Of a stretch of DNA of 64,000 bases, positions 23,335 through 32,280 are shown piece by piece. Each line of letters begins with the position of its first letter. Positions within the stretch are counted from its first letter, which is position 1. The notes beneath the pieces are model-generated. The model saw only the letters and a list, made by a program, of their open reading frames with translations, searched no databases and had not been told where the DNA came from. Source of the DNA: JAWLHU01 sp041690255 (GTDB taxonomy: Bacteria > Bacillota > Sulfobacillia > Symbiobacteriales > Symbiobacteriaceae); assembly GCA_041690255.1 (NCBI GenBank), contig JAWLHU010000003.1, positions 1 through 64,000 of the forward strand. Direction: 5' to 3'. A program made the translations under genes and the position numbers.

Positions 23335-25044
23335 GTGCTGAAATACGATGTGGTGATCGTCGGCGCCGGCGGAGCGGGCATGAATGCAGCGCTGTCCGCC
23401 AGCAAGGAGAGCGGTCTGAAGGTCGCTGTGCTCAGCAAGATCTATCCGACTCGCTCCCACACGGGCGCTGCCCAGGGCGGAATTAACGCCGCTCTCGGCT
23501 TCCGGGACCCCACTGACTCGATCGAGAAGCATTTCCGGGACACCGTGAAGGGCAGCGACTTCCTCGCCGACCAGGATGCGGTGGAGTTCTTCACCAGCGG
23601 TATGCCCGATATTATCCGGGAACTGGATTACATGGGCGTTCCCTTCTCCCGCGACGAGCAGGGCCGGGTGGCGCAGCGTCCGTTCGGCGGCGCCTCCAGC
23701 CCCCGCTGCTGCTACTCGGCGGACAAGACCGGCCACGTGATCCTGCATGCGCTCTTCGAGCAGTGTCTGAAGAATGGCGTGCGTTTCTTCGATGACTGGT
23801 GCCTGCTCTCCCTCGTCGTCGAGGGCAACCAGCTCCAGGGCCTGGTGGCCATGGATATGCGCTCGGGTGAGATCCACCCGATCATGGCGAAGTCGATCGT
23901 GATCGCCACCGGCGGCTTCGGCCGGATCTACTGGAGCCGCACCACCAACGCCTTCAACATGACGGGTGACGGCACCGCCGCCGCCTTCGAGGCCGGCATT
24001 CCGCTGAAGGACCCGGAGTTTGTCCAGTTCCACCCGACCGGGCTGGCCGGCACCGGCATTCTCATGTCGGAGGCCTGCCGTGGCGAGGGCGGCTATCTGC
24101 TGAACAACCAGGGCGAGCGCTTCATGGCCAATTACGCCCCCTCCAAGATGGAGCTCGGTCCCCGAGATGTCGTCTCCCGCTCGATCGAAATGGAGATCAA
24201 GGCTGGCCGTGGCTTCGGTGAGGGCATGACCGCCCACGTGCTGATGGACCTGCGCCACCTGGGCAAGGAGAAGATCATGGAGCGGCTGCCCCAGGTGCGG
24301 GAGCTGGCGCTCGACTTCGAGGGCATTGACATCATCCACCAGCCGGTCGGAATCCGGGCAAGCTGCCACTACATGATGGGTGGCATCCACGTCCAGGACT
24401 TCCGGACCTGCGCCACCCCGGTCCAGGGGATCCATGCGGCCGGCGAGTGCTCGGCGGTCTCGATTCACGGCGCCAACCGCCTCGGCGGCAACTCCGTGGC
24501 CGACGTGGTCTTCTTCGGCAAGTACGCCGGCCTGGGCGCCCGGGAGACGGCGAAGCAGCGGTCGCTGGGCAACGAGAGCCAGGTGCAGGCCGAGGCGAAC
24601 CGCTGGATGCAGAAGTTCGCCCAGATGCGGCAGAAGACGGGCGGCAACAACCTCTTCGAGATCCGCAATCGCATGGCCGAGGCCATGTGGTACAACGTCG
24701 GCATCTTCCGCACCGAGCGGAACATGGTCCACGCCCTCGATGTAATCAACGAACTGCTGGAGGAGTACAAAGATACGTCGATCGGCGATACGTCGGTCAA
24801 GTACAACACCGCGTTCATCCACTACGTCGAGGTCGGCAACCTGCTGAAGCTGGCCAAGGCGGTCTGCATGGGTGCGATCGCCCGCAAGGAGAGCCGGGGC
24901 TCCCACGCCCGGGAGGACTATACCGAGCGGAACGACGCCGAGTTCCTCAAGCACACCCTGATCCACAAGGAAGGCGACAACTACCGCCTGGATTACAGCC
25001 CGGTCAAGATCACCAAATATGCGCCGGAAGAGAGGGCGTACTAA
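23335..25044 (+). CDS. sdhA: Succinate dehydrogenase/fumarate reductase flavoprotein subunit
   Basis: 569 aa, GTG start with TGGAGG 9 bases upstream. The FAD dinucleotide motif VVIVGAGGAGMNAALSASK opens the protein. The covalent-FAD histidine is in YPTRSHTGAAQGGINAALG (about residue 45). Catalytic-site motifs follow: FHPTGLAGTGILMSEACRGEGG, the active-site arginine region ARGFGEGM-like GRGFGEGMTAHVLMDLRH, and HYMMGGIHV with GECSAVSIHGANRLGGNS. It oxidises succinate or reduces fumarate at the cytoplasmic face. Its TAA overlaps the sdhB ATG by one base. Confidence 0.95.
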   Translation: MLKYDVVIVGAGGAGMNAALSASKESGLKVAVLSKIYPTRSHTGAAQGGINAALGFRDPTDSIEKHFRDTVKGSDFLADQDAVEFFTSGMPDIIRELDYMGVPFSRDEQGRVAQRPFGGASSPRCCYSADKTGHVILHALFEQCLKNGVRFFDDWCLLSLVVEGNQLQGLVAMDMRSGEIHPIMAKSIVIATGGFGRIYWSRTTNAFNMTGDGTAAAFEAGIPLKDPEFVQFHPTGLAGTGILMSEACRGEGGYLLNNQGERFMANYAPSKMELGPRDVVSRSIEMEIKAGRGFGEGMTAHVLMDLRHLGKEKIMERLPQVRELALDFEGIDIIHQPVGIRASCHYMMGGIHVQDFRTCATPVQGIHAAGECSAVSIHGANRLGGNSVADVVFFGKYAGLGARETAKQRSLGNESQVQAEANRWMQKFAQMRQKTGGNNLFEIRNRMAEAMWYNVGIFRTERNMVHALDVINELLEEYKDTSIGDTSVKYNTAFIHYVEVGNLLKLAKAVCMGAIARKESRGSHAREDYTERNDAEFLKHTLIHKEGDNYRLDYSPVKITKYAPEERAY

Positions 25045-25994
25045 TGCGCAATATCACCTTTCGCATCAAGCGGTATGATGGCACCAAGCACTGGGTTCAG
25101 TCGTACTCGTTCCGCCATGAGGAAGGCAAGACGTTCCTCTGGGCGCTGACCAAGATCCGGGAGGAGCAGGATCCGACCCTGAACTTCACCTCCGCCTGCC
25201 GGCATGCGATCTGTGGCAGTTGCGCTGTCCGGGTCAACGGCCACGGCCACCTGGTCTGCAAGACCTCGCTGGACGAGCTGCTGGAGGTCTATGGCTCGGA
25301 CGTACTGGACCTCGAGCCGCTGGACAACTTCGAGATCGTCCGCGACCTTGTGATCGACTGGCGGCCGAAGACGGAGCGGATTCAGGAGGTCAAGCCCTGG
25401 CTGATCCCCACCGAGGAAGGCTCCGCTGAGACCGGCTTCCTCCAGGCGGCGAAGGACTACCACAAGATCGCTTCGCCCACCGACTGCATTCAGTGCGGTA
25501 TCTGCTCCTCCGAATGTGAGCAGCTGGCCGAGAACAAGAACTTCCTCGATCCGTTCATCCTGAACCGGGCCTACCGATTCGCCGTGGACTCCCGTGACGC
25601 CGCCCCCGAGGCGCATATCCGCCCGGCCCTCGAGAATGACCTTTGGAAGTGCCTCCACTGCCACGGCTGCGTCACCCAGTGTCCCAAGGGGATCCGGCTG
25701 GATCGGGAGATCGCCTACCTCCGCCAGGAATCCATGAAGATGGGCGAGCTCGACAACCTCGGCGCCCGCCACGCCTACGCCTTCCACGACGATGTCCAGG
25801 CCAAGGGCCGCCTCAACGAGATGACCCTTCCGATCAAGACCGAGGGGCTCGTCACCACGGCCATGAAGCGGATCCCCTTCGCCCTCCGCATGGTCGCCCG
25901 AGGCAAGATCAACCCGCTGCACATGCCCCAGGCTATCAACGGCATTGAGAGCGTGCGCAGGCTTTACGTAAAGACCAAGGGAGGCAGAAAGTAA
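25044..25994 (+). CDS. sdhB: Succinate dehydrogenase iron-sulfur subunit
   Basis: 316 aa; start by TAATG overlap with sdhA. It carries a plant-type [2Fe-2S] site (CRHAICGSCAVRVNG, then HLVC) in the N-terminal domain and two ferredoxin-type motifs (CIQCGICSSEC and CLHCHGCVTQCPKG) in the C-terminal domain. These provide the [2Fe-2S], [4Fe-4S] and third cluster ligands that carry electrons to the quinone side. It is about 70 residues longer than classical SdhB, with a basic C-terminal extension (TTAMKRIPFALRMVARGKINP) that may contact the CCG subunit. Confidence 0.93.
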   Translation: MRNITFRIKRYDGTKHWVQSYSFRHEEGKTFLWALTKIREEQDPTLNFTSACRHAICGSCAVRVNGHGHLVCKTSLDELLEVYGSDVLDLEPLDNFEIVRDLVIDWRPKTERIQEVKPWLIPTEEGSAETGFLQAAKDYHKIASPTDCIQCGICSSECEQLAENKNFLDPFILNRAYRFAVDSRDAAPEAHIRPALENDLWKCLHCHGCVTQCPKGIRLDREIAYLRQESMKMGELDNLGARHAYAFHDDVQAKGRLNEMTLPIKTEGLVTTAMKRIPFALRMVARGKINPLHMPQAINGIESVRRLYVKTKGGRK

Positions 25995-26872
25995 TGCGCT
26001 ACGGCTTTTTCCCCGGCTGCACGCTGGAATCTGCCGCTCAGGAGCTGATGATCTCCACCCAGAAGGTGGCTGCCGCCCTGGGGATTGAGCTGGTCGAGCT
26101 GGATGGCTGGACCTGCTGCGGCGCCAGCCACATTCAGGACATCAGCGAGGATCTCTCGCTGGCGATCAACGCACGGAACATCGCCCTGGGCGAGAAGCTG
26201 AACGCCCCGATTCTCACCGTCTGCAACACCTGCACGCTCATGCTGCGCACGGCGAAGCAGCGGATCGATGAGGACGGGGAGATCAAGAACCGGGTCAACG
26301 AGAGCCTGAGCGAGAGCCAGATGCAGTACCAGGGTACCAGCGATGTGACCCACCTGCTCTGGATGCTGATCCGGGACTACGGCCTGGAGAATCTGAAGGC
26401 GAAGGTGAAGCGGCCCCTGACCGGGCTGAAGGTCGCCAACTTCTACGGCTGCCATATCATCCGGCCGCCCCAGATCATGGGCTTCGAGAACCACCTGAAC
26501 CCGCAGTCCATGGAGATGGTCGTTGCGGCCCTGGGTGCGGAGTCGGTGGACTTCGACCAGCGCCTCGCCTGCTGCGGCTTCCACGCTGTCTTCCCGGCGG
26601 AGCAGGAGGTCATGCAGAAGACGGGTGCCAACTGCATCTCGGCCCGGGGCTCCGGGGCCGACGTCATGGTCACCCCATGCCCTCTCTGCCAGATGCAGTT
26701 GGATATGTACCAGCCCGATGCCCAGAAGCAGTTTGAGGAATCGATCGAGATGCCGATTCTCCACCTGCCGCAGTTGATCGGCCTGGCCCTGGGCTTCTCC
26801 CCGGAGGAGCTGGGGATCAAGCGGCACATTGTCGATGCAACTCCGGTGCTGAACGCCAAGCTGGTGAGGTAG
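25994..26872 (+). CDS. CCG-domain subunit of a non-classical succinate dehydrogenase (SdhE/HdrB type)
   Basis: 292 aa, again joined by TAATG overlap. Two CCG domains are seen: FFPGCTLES...GWTCCGASH (about 6-45) and NFYGCHIIRPP...LACCGFHAVF with CPLCQMQLDMY. They occur in heterodisulfide reductase HdrB and in class E succinate:quinone reductases. It has no membrane-spanning helix, and no SdhC/SdhD cytochrome b subunit is present in the operon. It probably carries the special cluster and links SdhAB to the membrane quinone pool, or to a thiol as in thiol:fumarate reductase. Which acceptor is used cannot be told from sequence. Confidence 0.88.
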   Translation: MRYGFFPGCTLESAAQELMISTQKVAAALGIELVELDGWTCCGASHIQDISEDLSLAINARNIALGEKLNAPILTVCNTCTLMLRTAKQRIDEDGEIKNRVNESLSESQMQYQGTSDVTHLLWMLIRDYGLENLKAKVKRPLTGLKVANFYGCHIIRPPQIMGFENHLNPQSMEMVVAALGAESVDFDQRLACCGFHAVFPAEQEVMQKTGANCISARGSGADVMVTPCPLCQMQLDMYQPDAQKQFEESIEMPILHLPQLIGLALGFSPEELGIKRHIVDATPVLNAKLVR

Positions 26873-26887
26873 AAAGGAGCGATTCCA

Positions 26888-27730
26888 ATGCGGGAACTCC
26901 ACGTGGAGAAGATCACCGAGGCCGTCGCAACGATGGTCCAGGAAGCCAACTACCGGCTGGAGCCGGACATGATCAAGGCGCTCGATCAGGCTCGCTCCCT
27001 CGAGGAGGCGCCGGTCGGTCAGGCGGTTCTGGCACAGCTGGTCCAGAACTACACGATCGCCGATCAGGAGTCAGTCCCCATGTGCCAGGATACCGGCGTG
27101 GCGATGGTCTTCCTGGAGATTGGCCAGGACCTGCACCTGGTCGGCGGTGACCTCACGGAGGCGATCGACGCCGGCGTGGCCAAGGGCTACACCGAGGGCT
27201 ACCTGCGCATGTCCATGCTGAACGACCCGCTCAAGCGGGTGAACACCAGGAACAACACCCCGGCCTTTATCTACACCAGCATCGTTCCGGGCGACCAGCT
27301 CAAGATCAAGGTGGACTGCAAGGGCGGCGGCTCCGAGAACATGTCCAAGCTGGTCATGCTCCCGCCCTCGGCCGGCTGGGAGGGTGCCAAGCGCTTCATT
27401 GTCGAGACGGTGGCCAACGCCGGCCCGAACGCCTGCCCGCCGCTCGTCGTCGGCGTCGGTATCGGCGGCAACTTCGACAAGTCGGCCCTTCTGGCGAAGA
27501 AGTCGCTGCTGCGCCATGTGGGTGAGCCCAATCCCGATCCCGACTGGGCGGCCCGCGAACAGGAACTGTTGACCGAGATCAACAAGCTCGGCGTCGGCCC
27601 CATGGGTCTCGGCGGCACGGTGACAGCGCTCGGGGTCCACATTGAGGTCATGGGCTGCCACATTACGGCCCTGCCCGTGGCGGTCAACATTGAATGCCAC
27701 GCCCACCGGCATAAGGAGGTCGTGCTCTAA
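26888..27730 (+). CDS. Class I fumarate hydratase, alpha (catalytic Fe-S) subunit
   Basis: 280 aa; GAAAGGAG lies 8 bases before the ATG. It matches the N-terminal domain of Fe-S fumarases, with cluster cysteines in VPMCQDTGVAMVF, GPNACPPLVVGVGIGG and EVMGCHITALPV. It also has the conserved SENMSKLVMLPPSAG and GPMGLGGTVTALGV. It interconverts fumarate and malate. The enzyme is split into two genes, as is common in thermophiles, archaea and anaerobes. It follows the sdh genes after 15 bp and overlaps the beta subunit by one base. Confidence 0.94.
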   Translation: MRELHVEKITEAVATMVQEANYRLEPDMIKALDQARSLEEAPVGQAVLAQLVQNYTIADQESVPMCQDTGVAMVFLEIGQDLHLVGGDLTEAIDAGVAKGYTEGYLRMSMLNDPLKRVNTRNNTPAFIYTSIVPGDQLKIKVDCKGGGSENMSKLVMLPPSAGWEGAKRFIVETVANAGPNACPPLVVGVGIGGNFDKSALLAKKSLLRHVGEPNPDPDWAAREQELLTEINKLGVGPMGLGGTVTALGVHIEVMGCHITALPVAVNIECHAHRHKEVVL

Positions 27731-28323
27731 TGGCCAGAGTCTATCTCACTACCCCGATTACCGCGGATGATGTCAAGGTGATCCGCGCCGGCGACGAGGT
27801 CTACCTTTCCGGCACGGTCTACACCGCCCGGGACGCTGCCCACAAGCGCATGGTCGATGACCTGGCGGCCGGCAAGCCCCTTCCCTTTGATCCGACCGGC
27901 GCCGTGATCTACTACGTCGGCCCGACCCCACCCAAGCCCGAGCAGGCGCTGGGCTCCGCCGGTCCCACCACCAGCTACCGCATGGACAAGTTCACCCCCG
28001 AGATGCTGAAGCAGGGCGTGAGGGCGGTAATCGGCAAGGGCTACCGCGGCGATGAGGTCAAGGCGGCCTTCATCAAGTATGGCGGCCTCTACTTCGCCAG
28101 CACCGGTGGGGCGGGCGCCCTGCTGGCCAAGGCGGTGGAAGCGGCTGAGGTGATCGCTTACGCCGACCTGGGCGCCGAAGCGATCCGCAAGCTGACCGTG
28201 AAGGAGCTGCCGGTCGTCTGCATTCACGACGCCTTTGGTGGCGACCAGTACTACACCGGTCAGTCCCAGTGGGTGAAGCCCGACGCCATGGTGATGCCCA
28301 GGAAGCCCGAGGCCGGCGAATAA
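27730..28323 (+). CDS. Class I fumarate hydratase, beta subunit
   Basis: 197 aa, starting at a TAATG overlap with the alpha subunit. It corresponds to the C-terminal domain of class I fumarase/tartrate dehydratase. Conserved features are GDEVYLSGTVYTARDAAHKRM (substrate binding), GPTTSYRMDKFTPEML, and GGAGALLAKAVEAAEVIAYADLGAEAIRKLTVKELP. Together with the alpha subunit it completes the succinate-fumarate-malate segment encoded here. A terminator follows 8 bases later. Confidence 0.94.
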   Translation: MARVYLTTPITADDVKVIRAGDEVYLSGTVYTARDAAHKRMVDDLAAGKPLPFDPTGAVIYYVGPTPPKPEQALGSAGPTTSYRMDKFTPEMLKQGVRAVIGKGYRGDEVKAAFIKYGGLYFASTGGAGALLAKAVEAAEVIAYADLGAEAIRKLTVKELPVVCIHDAFGGDQYYTGQSQWVKPDAMVMPRKPEAGE

Positions 28324-28330
28324 TGCCACA

Positions 28331-28358
28331 GCCCCCGCCACGCTGGCGGGGGCCTTTG
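28331..28358 (+). terminator. Intrinsic terminator after the fumarase genes
   Basis: GCCCCCGCC / GGCGGGGGC stem with an ACGCT loop, followed by CTTTGG. The weak U tract may allow partial read-through into the kinase gene 50 bases downstream. Confidence 0.75.
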
Positions 28359-28403
28359 GACTGTGATACCCTTGGGGAAATGAGGTGGAGGCAGGTGATC
28401 CGG

Positions 28404-30020
28404 ATGAGACGGTGGGACAGGCTCTCGCTGCGCGCCAAGGTCGCCACCTTCACGGCCTTGCTGGTCACCTTCGCCTTTGGCACAGGACTGCTGGTCACCG
28501 GCTACTACCTCTTCGAGGCGATGGTCGGGGAGCTGGGGCGCCGCGCCATGGCCGTGGCCCGCACGGTCGCCCAGGTGGAGGTGGTCCGCCAGCACCTGGG
28601 CGCCCCGGACGGTGCCACCGCGATCCAACCGGTGGTGGAACGCATGCGGGTCTCCACCCAGGTCGAGTATATCGTCACCTTCGACATGAACCGAATTCGC
28701 TACTCCAGCCCTCTGGCCGAACGGATCGGGCAGCCCTTCCAGGGCGGCGACGAGGGCCCGGCCCTCTCCCAGCAGGCCTACGTCTCGCGGGCGGTCGGGG
28801 TGAACGGGCGCGCGGTGCGAGCTTTTGCCCCGGTCCTCTCCCCGGACGGCAGCAGGCAGGTGGGCGTGGTGGTGGTCGGGATCATGCTCCCCCGTCCTCT
28901 GACCCTCCTGAGCCAGTTCTCGTTTCCAGCGACGCTCGGCCTGAGCGGCGGCCTGGTGATCGCAGCCTTCGGCTCGTGGCTGCTGGCCATCCAGGTGAAG
29001 CGGCAGATGTTCAACCTGGAGCCGCCTGAGATCGCCCACATCCTGGAGGAGCGGGTCGCGCTGATCACCGCCCTCAGCGACGGGCTGATCGCCATTGATC
29101 AGCACGGTACGATCACGGTCATGAACGATGAGGCTATGCGGCTTATCGGCGTCGGTCCCGATGCAATCGGTCGGAACCTGGATGAAGTGATTCCCTCCTC
29201 CCCCCTGCTCGAGGTTGTACGGACCGGCAGGCCGCAATACAACCAGCAGTCCCTTGTCGGGCGCCGGCTGGTGCTGGCCAATCGGGTACCCGTCCTGATC
29301 GATGGGTGCATTGTCGGCGCTCTCTCCACCTTCCGGGAGCGGACGGAGGTCCATCGACTGGCGGAGGAGCTGACCGGTGTCACTCGCTTTGTGGAGGGGC
29401 TGAGGGCGCAGAACCACGAATCGCTCAACAAGCTCCACACGATCGCCGGCCTGATCCATATGAAGCAGTACCAGCAGGCGCTGGAGTATATTTACGCCGC
29501 CACGGAGCAACAAGAGGAGGAGAGCCGTTTCCTGATCCGGTACATCCGGGACTACCAGGTCTCCGGCCTCCTGCTGGGCAAGGTGATCCGCGGCCGCGAG
29601 TTGGGGATCACCCTGATGATCGACCGGAGCAGCCGGTTGACGGGAATCCCCGCCCCGCTCGACAACAGCGACCTCGTCCTGATCCTCGGCAACCTGCTGG
29701 AGAATGCCATGGAGGCGCTGGAGGGGCAGACCGGCGACCGCGAAGTCGACTGCCTGCTCCAGTCCGACAAGGAGTCGCTGCGGATCCGGGTGACCGACAA
29801 CGGACCGGGCGTTCCCGAGGATCTGCGTGAGGCGATCTTCCGCCAGGGTGTCAGCACGAAGGGAGAGCATCGGGGACTTGGTCTGGCGATGGTCACGCAG
29901 TTGACAACGCTGGCCGGGGGGCGGTTGTCGCTCACCTCGGAACCCGGCAGGACGACCTTTGCGATCGAGATCGAGGGAGGTGATTCCGGTGCGGCCAATC
30001 CGGGTAATGATCGTGGATGA
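28404..30020 (+). CDS. CitA/DctS-type sensor histidine kinase
   Basis: 538 aa from the ATG at 28404; ATG 28380 and GTG 28395 are possible alternatives around the GGAGG at 28386-28391. Membrane helices lie at about 13-36 and 174-197 and enclose an extracytoplasmic PAS-like ligand domain (37-173). A cytoplasmic PAS domain (about 220-310, LSDGLIAIDQHGTITVMN) follows. The phosphoacceptor H338 is in RAQNHESLNKLHTIAGLI, the CitA/DcuS-type H-box. ATP-binding motifs are LILGNLLENAMEAL (N), VTDNGPGVP (G1) and GEHRGLGLAMV (G2). It should sense citrate or C4-dicarboxylates. It overlaps the regulator gene by 32 bp. Confidence 0.92.
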   Translation: MRRWDRLSLRAKVATFTALLVTFAFGTGLLVTGYYLFEAMVGELGRRAMAVARTVAQVEVVRQHLGAPDGATAIQPVVERMRVSTQVEYIVTFDMNRIRYSSPLAERIGQPFQGGDEGPALSQQAYVSRAVGVNGRAVRAFAPVLSPDGSRQVGVVVVGIMLPRPLTLLSQFSFPATLGLSGGLVIAAFGSWLLAIQVKRQMFNLEPPEIAHILEERVALITALSDGLIAIDQHGTITVMNDEAMRLIGVGPDAIGRNLDEVIPSSPLLEVVRTGRPQYNQQSLVGRRLVLANRVPVLIDGCIVGALSTFRERTEVHRLAEELTGVTRFVEGLRAQNHESLNKLHTIAGLIHMKQYQQALEYIYAATEQQEEESRFLIRYIRDYQVSGLLLGKVIRGRELGITLMIDRSSRLTGIPAPLDNSDLVLILGNLLENAMEALEGQTGDREVDCLLQSDKESLRIRVTDNGPGVPEDLREAIFRQGVSTKGEHRGLGLAMVTQLTTLAGGRLSLTSEPGRTTFAIEIEGGDSGAANPGNDRG

Positions 30021-30672
30021 TGAACCCCTGGTTGTGCAGGTGAACCGCTTCTTCGTCGAGGAGGTCGAGGGATTCAAGGTGGTAGGGACCGCCCGAACCG
30101 GGGCGCAGGCCCTCGAAGCGGCCGAGCGGCTGAAGCCGGACCTGATCCTGCTCGATGTCTACATGCCTGACAAGGACGGGCTGGAGGCCCTGCGGGAACT
30201 TCGAAGCCATGGGATCCCAGCCGATGTGATCCTCGTCAGCGCTGCCCAGGATCCCCACATTGTCGAGGAGGCGCTGCGGGGCGGTGCCCATGACTACGTG
30301 ATCAAGCCCTTCCGGCCCGAGCGGCTCCGGGCGGCGCTTGAGTCCTACCGCGGGGTGAAGCAGACCCTCAAGTCCAGCCGGCGGCTCAGCCAGGAGGAGC
30401 TGGACCAACTGTGGCGCTCCCCGGCCTCCCAAGCCCCTTCGGACGACCCGGGCAAGGGGCTGAACGAGAAGACCATGGAGCAGGTGCTGGGCTACATGCA
30501 GGAGCGCGCCACACCACTGACCGCCAACGAGGTGGCCGAGGGGCTGGGCATCTCGCGGGTGACGGCGCGCCGCTACCTGGACTGCATGGTGAAGCGGGGG
30601 AGGGCGACCCTGGAGTTGCAGCACGGCGGTGTAGGGCGACCGCTCAATCGATACGCCCTGGTGAAATCATGA
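29989..30672 (+). CDS. CitB/DctR-type response regulator
   Basis: 227 aa; the GTG at 29989 follows GAGGGAGG by about 8 bases. The receiver domain has the acidic pair D10-D11, the phosphoacceptor D56 in LILLDVYMPDKDGL and the conserved lysine in DYVIKPF. The C-terminal half contains a helix-turn-helix (TANEVAEGLGISRVTARRYLDCMVKRG), typical of the CitB/DcuR family. It probably activates the divergent DASS permease and/or the sdh-fumarase genes. Coupling to the kinase gene is by a 32-bp overlap; the binding-protein gene overlaps its stop (ATGA). Confidence 0.92.
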   Translation: MRPIRVMIVDDEPLVVQVNRFFVEEVEGFKVVGTARTGAQALEAAERLKPDLILLDVYMPDKDGLEALRELRSHGIPADVILVSAAQDPHIVEEALRGGAHDYVIKPFRPERLRAALESYRGVKQTLKSSRRLSQEELDQLWRSPASQAPSDDPGKGLNEKTMEQVLGYMQERATPLTANEVAEGLGISRVTARRYLDCMVKRGRATLELQHGGVGRPLNRYALVKS

Positions 30673-31697
30673 GGAGGCGTAAAGGTGTCCTGCTCCTTCT
30701 GGTGCTCATGCTTATAGCGGCGGGCTGTGCACCTCAGGCTGTGGACCATGAGCAGATCAGCCCGGCCAAGCGTGTGGTGGCCCGCTTCAGCCACGTGACA
30801 GCCGAGAACAGCCCCAAGCACCTGGCCGCCGTCCGTCTTGCCGAGGCTGTGCGCACCAGAAGCGACCAGCATATCGAGATCCAGGTCTATCCCAACTCAC
30901 AGCTCTACCGCGATGTGGAGGAGCTGAAGGCGCTCCGGGAGGGCGAGATCCAATTCGCCGCCGTCGCCCCCTCCAAGCTGGTCCCCTTCGACCCGTCCTG
31001 GCAGATCTTCGACCTCCCCTACCTCTTCAGCGAGTTCGATGACGTGGAGCGGCTCTTCGAAAGCCCACCCGTCCTGCAGATGCGGCAGCGGCTGGCCGCG
31101 GAGGGGTTGGTGCCCCTGGCGATCTGGCCCAACGGCTTCATGCAGTTGACCAACCAGCGTCGCCCGCTGGTCAAGCCTGCCGACTTTGAGGGGCTCAGCT
31201 TCCGGGTCCAGGCCGGCCCGGTCCTGGAGGACGTCTACCAGGCCGTCGGCGCCCGTGGGCTGGTGACAAGTTTCACGGCCCTCTATGCAGAGTTGGAAAG
31301 CGGCCGGATTGATGGCCAGGAGAACACGCTGAACAACATCGCTACCCGCAACCTCCAGGAGGTCCAACCCTTCCTGAGCCTGTCGGATCACGGCTTCCTC
31401 TCGTACGTGGTGGTCACCCAGGCTCACTGGTGGTACGGGCTGACGGCCGCAGAGCGGGAGGCGCTCCTTGCCGGGCTGGACGAGGCGACCGAGTGGGTGC
31501 GGATCCACGCCAACACCCTGAACGAAGAGGCGCTGGCCCAGATTCGGGAGTCGGGACGGGTACAGGTGAGGACCCTGACCCCGGAGGAGCGTGCCGCCCT
31601 GCGAGACGCCTTTGAGCCGGCCTATCGGAAGACTGCCGATCGCCTGGGCGCCGAATTCCTCAATCAGGTGATCGATGCGGTCAAGGGCAATCCATAG
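30669..31697 (+). CDS. DctP-type solute-binding lipoprotein, likely co-sensor
   Basis: 342 aa. A lipoprotein signal with lipobox IAAGC (Cys20) is followed by a TRAP-type DctP fold. Family landmarks are RFSHVTAENSPKHLAAVRLAEAV, VYPNSQLYRDVEELKALREGEIQ, the substrate-carboxylate arginine region SFRVQAGPVLEDVYQAVGA and DGQENTLNNIATRNLQEVQ. No DctQ or DctM membrane subunits occur in the window. Its start overlaps the regulator stop by 4 bp. The arrangement resembles Bacillus subtilis DctB, which binds dicarboxylates and signals through DctS rather than transporting them. Confidence 0.88.
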   Translation: MRRRKGVLLLLVLMLIAAGCAPQAVDHEQISPAKRVVARFSHVTAENSPKHLAAVRLAEAVRTRSDQHIEIQVYPNSQLYRDVEELKALREGEIQFAAVAPSKLVPFDPSWQIFDLPYLFSEFDDVERLFESPPVLQMRQRLAAEGLVPLAIWPNGFMQLTNQRRPLVKPADFEGLSFRVQAGPVLEDVYQAVGARGLVTSFTALYAELESGRIDGQENTLNNIATRNLQEVQPFLSLSDHGFLSYVVVTQAHWWYGLTAAEREALLAGLDEATEWVRIHANTLNEEALAQIRESGRVQVRTLTPEERAALRDAFEPAYRKTADRLGAEFLNQVIDAVKGNP

Positions 31698-31707
31698 GGT
31701 GGTCCCA

Positions 31708-32166
31708 CTAGATCTTCGGCGGCTCCAGACCTTGCATGCGCATCAGCATGAAGATCTGGCCACGATGATGAATCTCATGCTCCATGACGTGATAGACAAT
31801 CCAGTTCATGGAGGCCCAGGGGAGGTCCACGTAGGGCGTCGCATACTCCCGGGTCAACTCGGTAATCGGGCTCTCCTTCAGCCAGTCGATCGAGACCCGG
31901 TGGATATCGCGCCAGTGACTGAGCAGGCTCTCGATATCGGTGAACTGGCCCTTCGGCCACTTGGTCTCCCAGGGAACCCGCTTGAGGGCGTTCCGGTAGA
32001 TCCAGGTCCACTCAACCTTGGCCATGTGCTCCGCCAGGTCAAAGGCACTGGAGTGCCATCCCTCGGGCTTGTAGTGAAGCTGTTCCGGGCTCAGACGGCG
32101 GAGGGCATTCAGGGTGAATGGGCGCAGGTCGGTCTCCCAGTGACGGTGGACATCGAATGCCAGCAT
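31708..32166 (-). CDS. DinB-family protein
   Basis: 152 aa; the ATG at 32166 is 7 bases after AAGGAGG. The helical DinB pattern is clear: an N-terminal ALRRLSPEQLHYKPEGWHSSAFDLAEHMAKVEWTW-like region (read in short segments) with the first His ligand in LAEHMAKVE, and the C-terminal HVMEHEIHHRGQIFMLMRMQG with the HxxxHH ligands. The metal-site histidines are therefore complete. Some relatives are thiol-dependent transferases; the function here is unknown. It is convergent with the DctP-like gene, 10 bp between the stops, and no terminator is seen there. Confidence 0.85.
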   Translation of the reverse strand: MLAFDVHRHWETDLRPFTLNALRRLSPEQLHYKPEGWHSSAFDLAEHMAKVEWTWIYRNALKRVPWETKWPKGQFTDIESLLSHWRDIHRVSIDWLKESPITELTREYATPYVDLPWASMNWIVYHVMEHEIHHRGQIFMLMRMQGLEPPKI

Positions 32167-32280
32167 GCACGAGCCTCCTTCTCTCTGGTCGAACTGACTC
32201 TTCCGATACATACTTAGCAGACCTGTAAGGCAATTCCTTGGGCCGATGGTGCTATTTCGGGGGGTCTTTCGCGTCAAAGT

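Noticed and set aside
23269..24966. A 565-codon minus-strand open frame opposite sdhA
   Set aside because: Antisense shadow of a strongly conserved flavoprotein; no start signals or protein-like composition.
28260..30077. A 605-codon minus-strand open frame opposite the sensor kinase
   Set aside because: Shadow of a gene with intact H-box and ATP-binding motifs.
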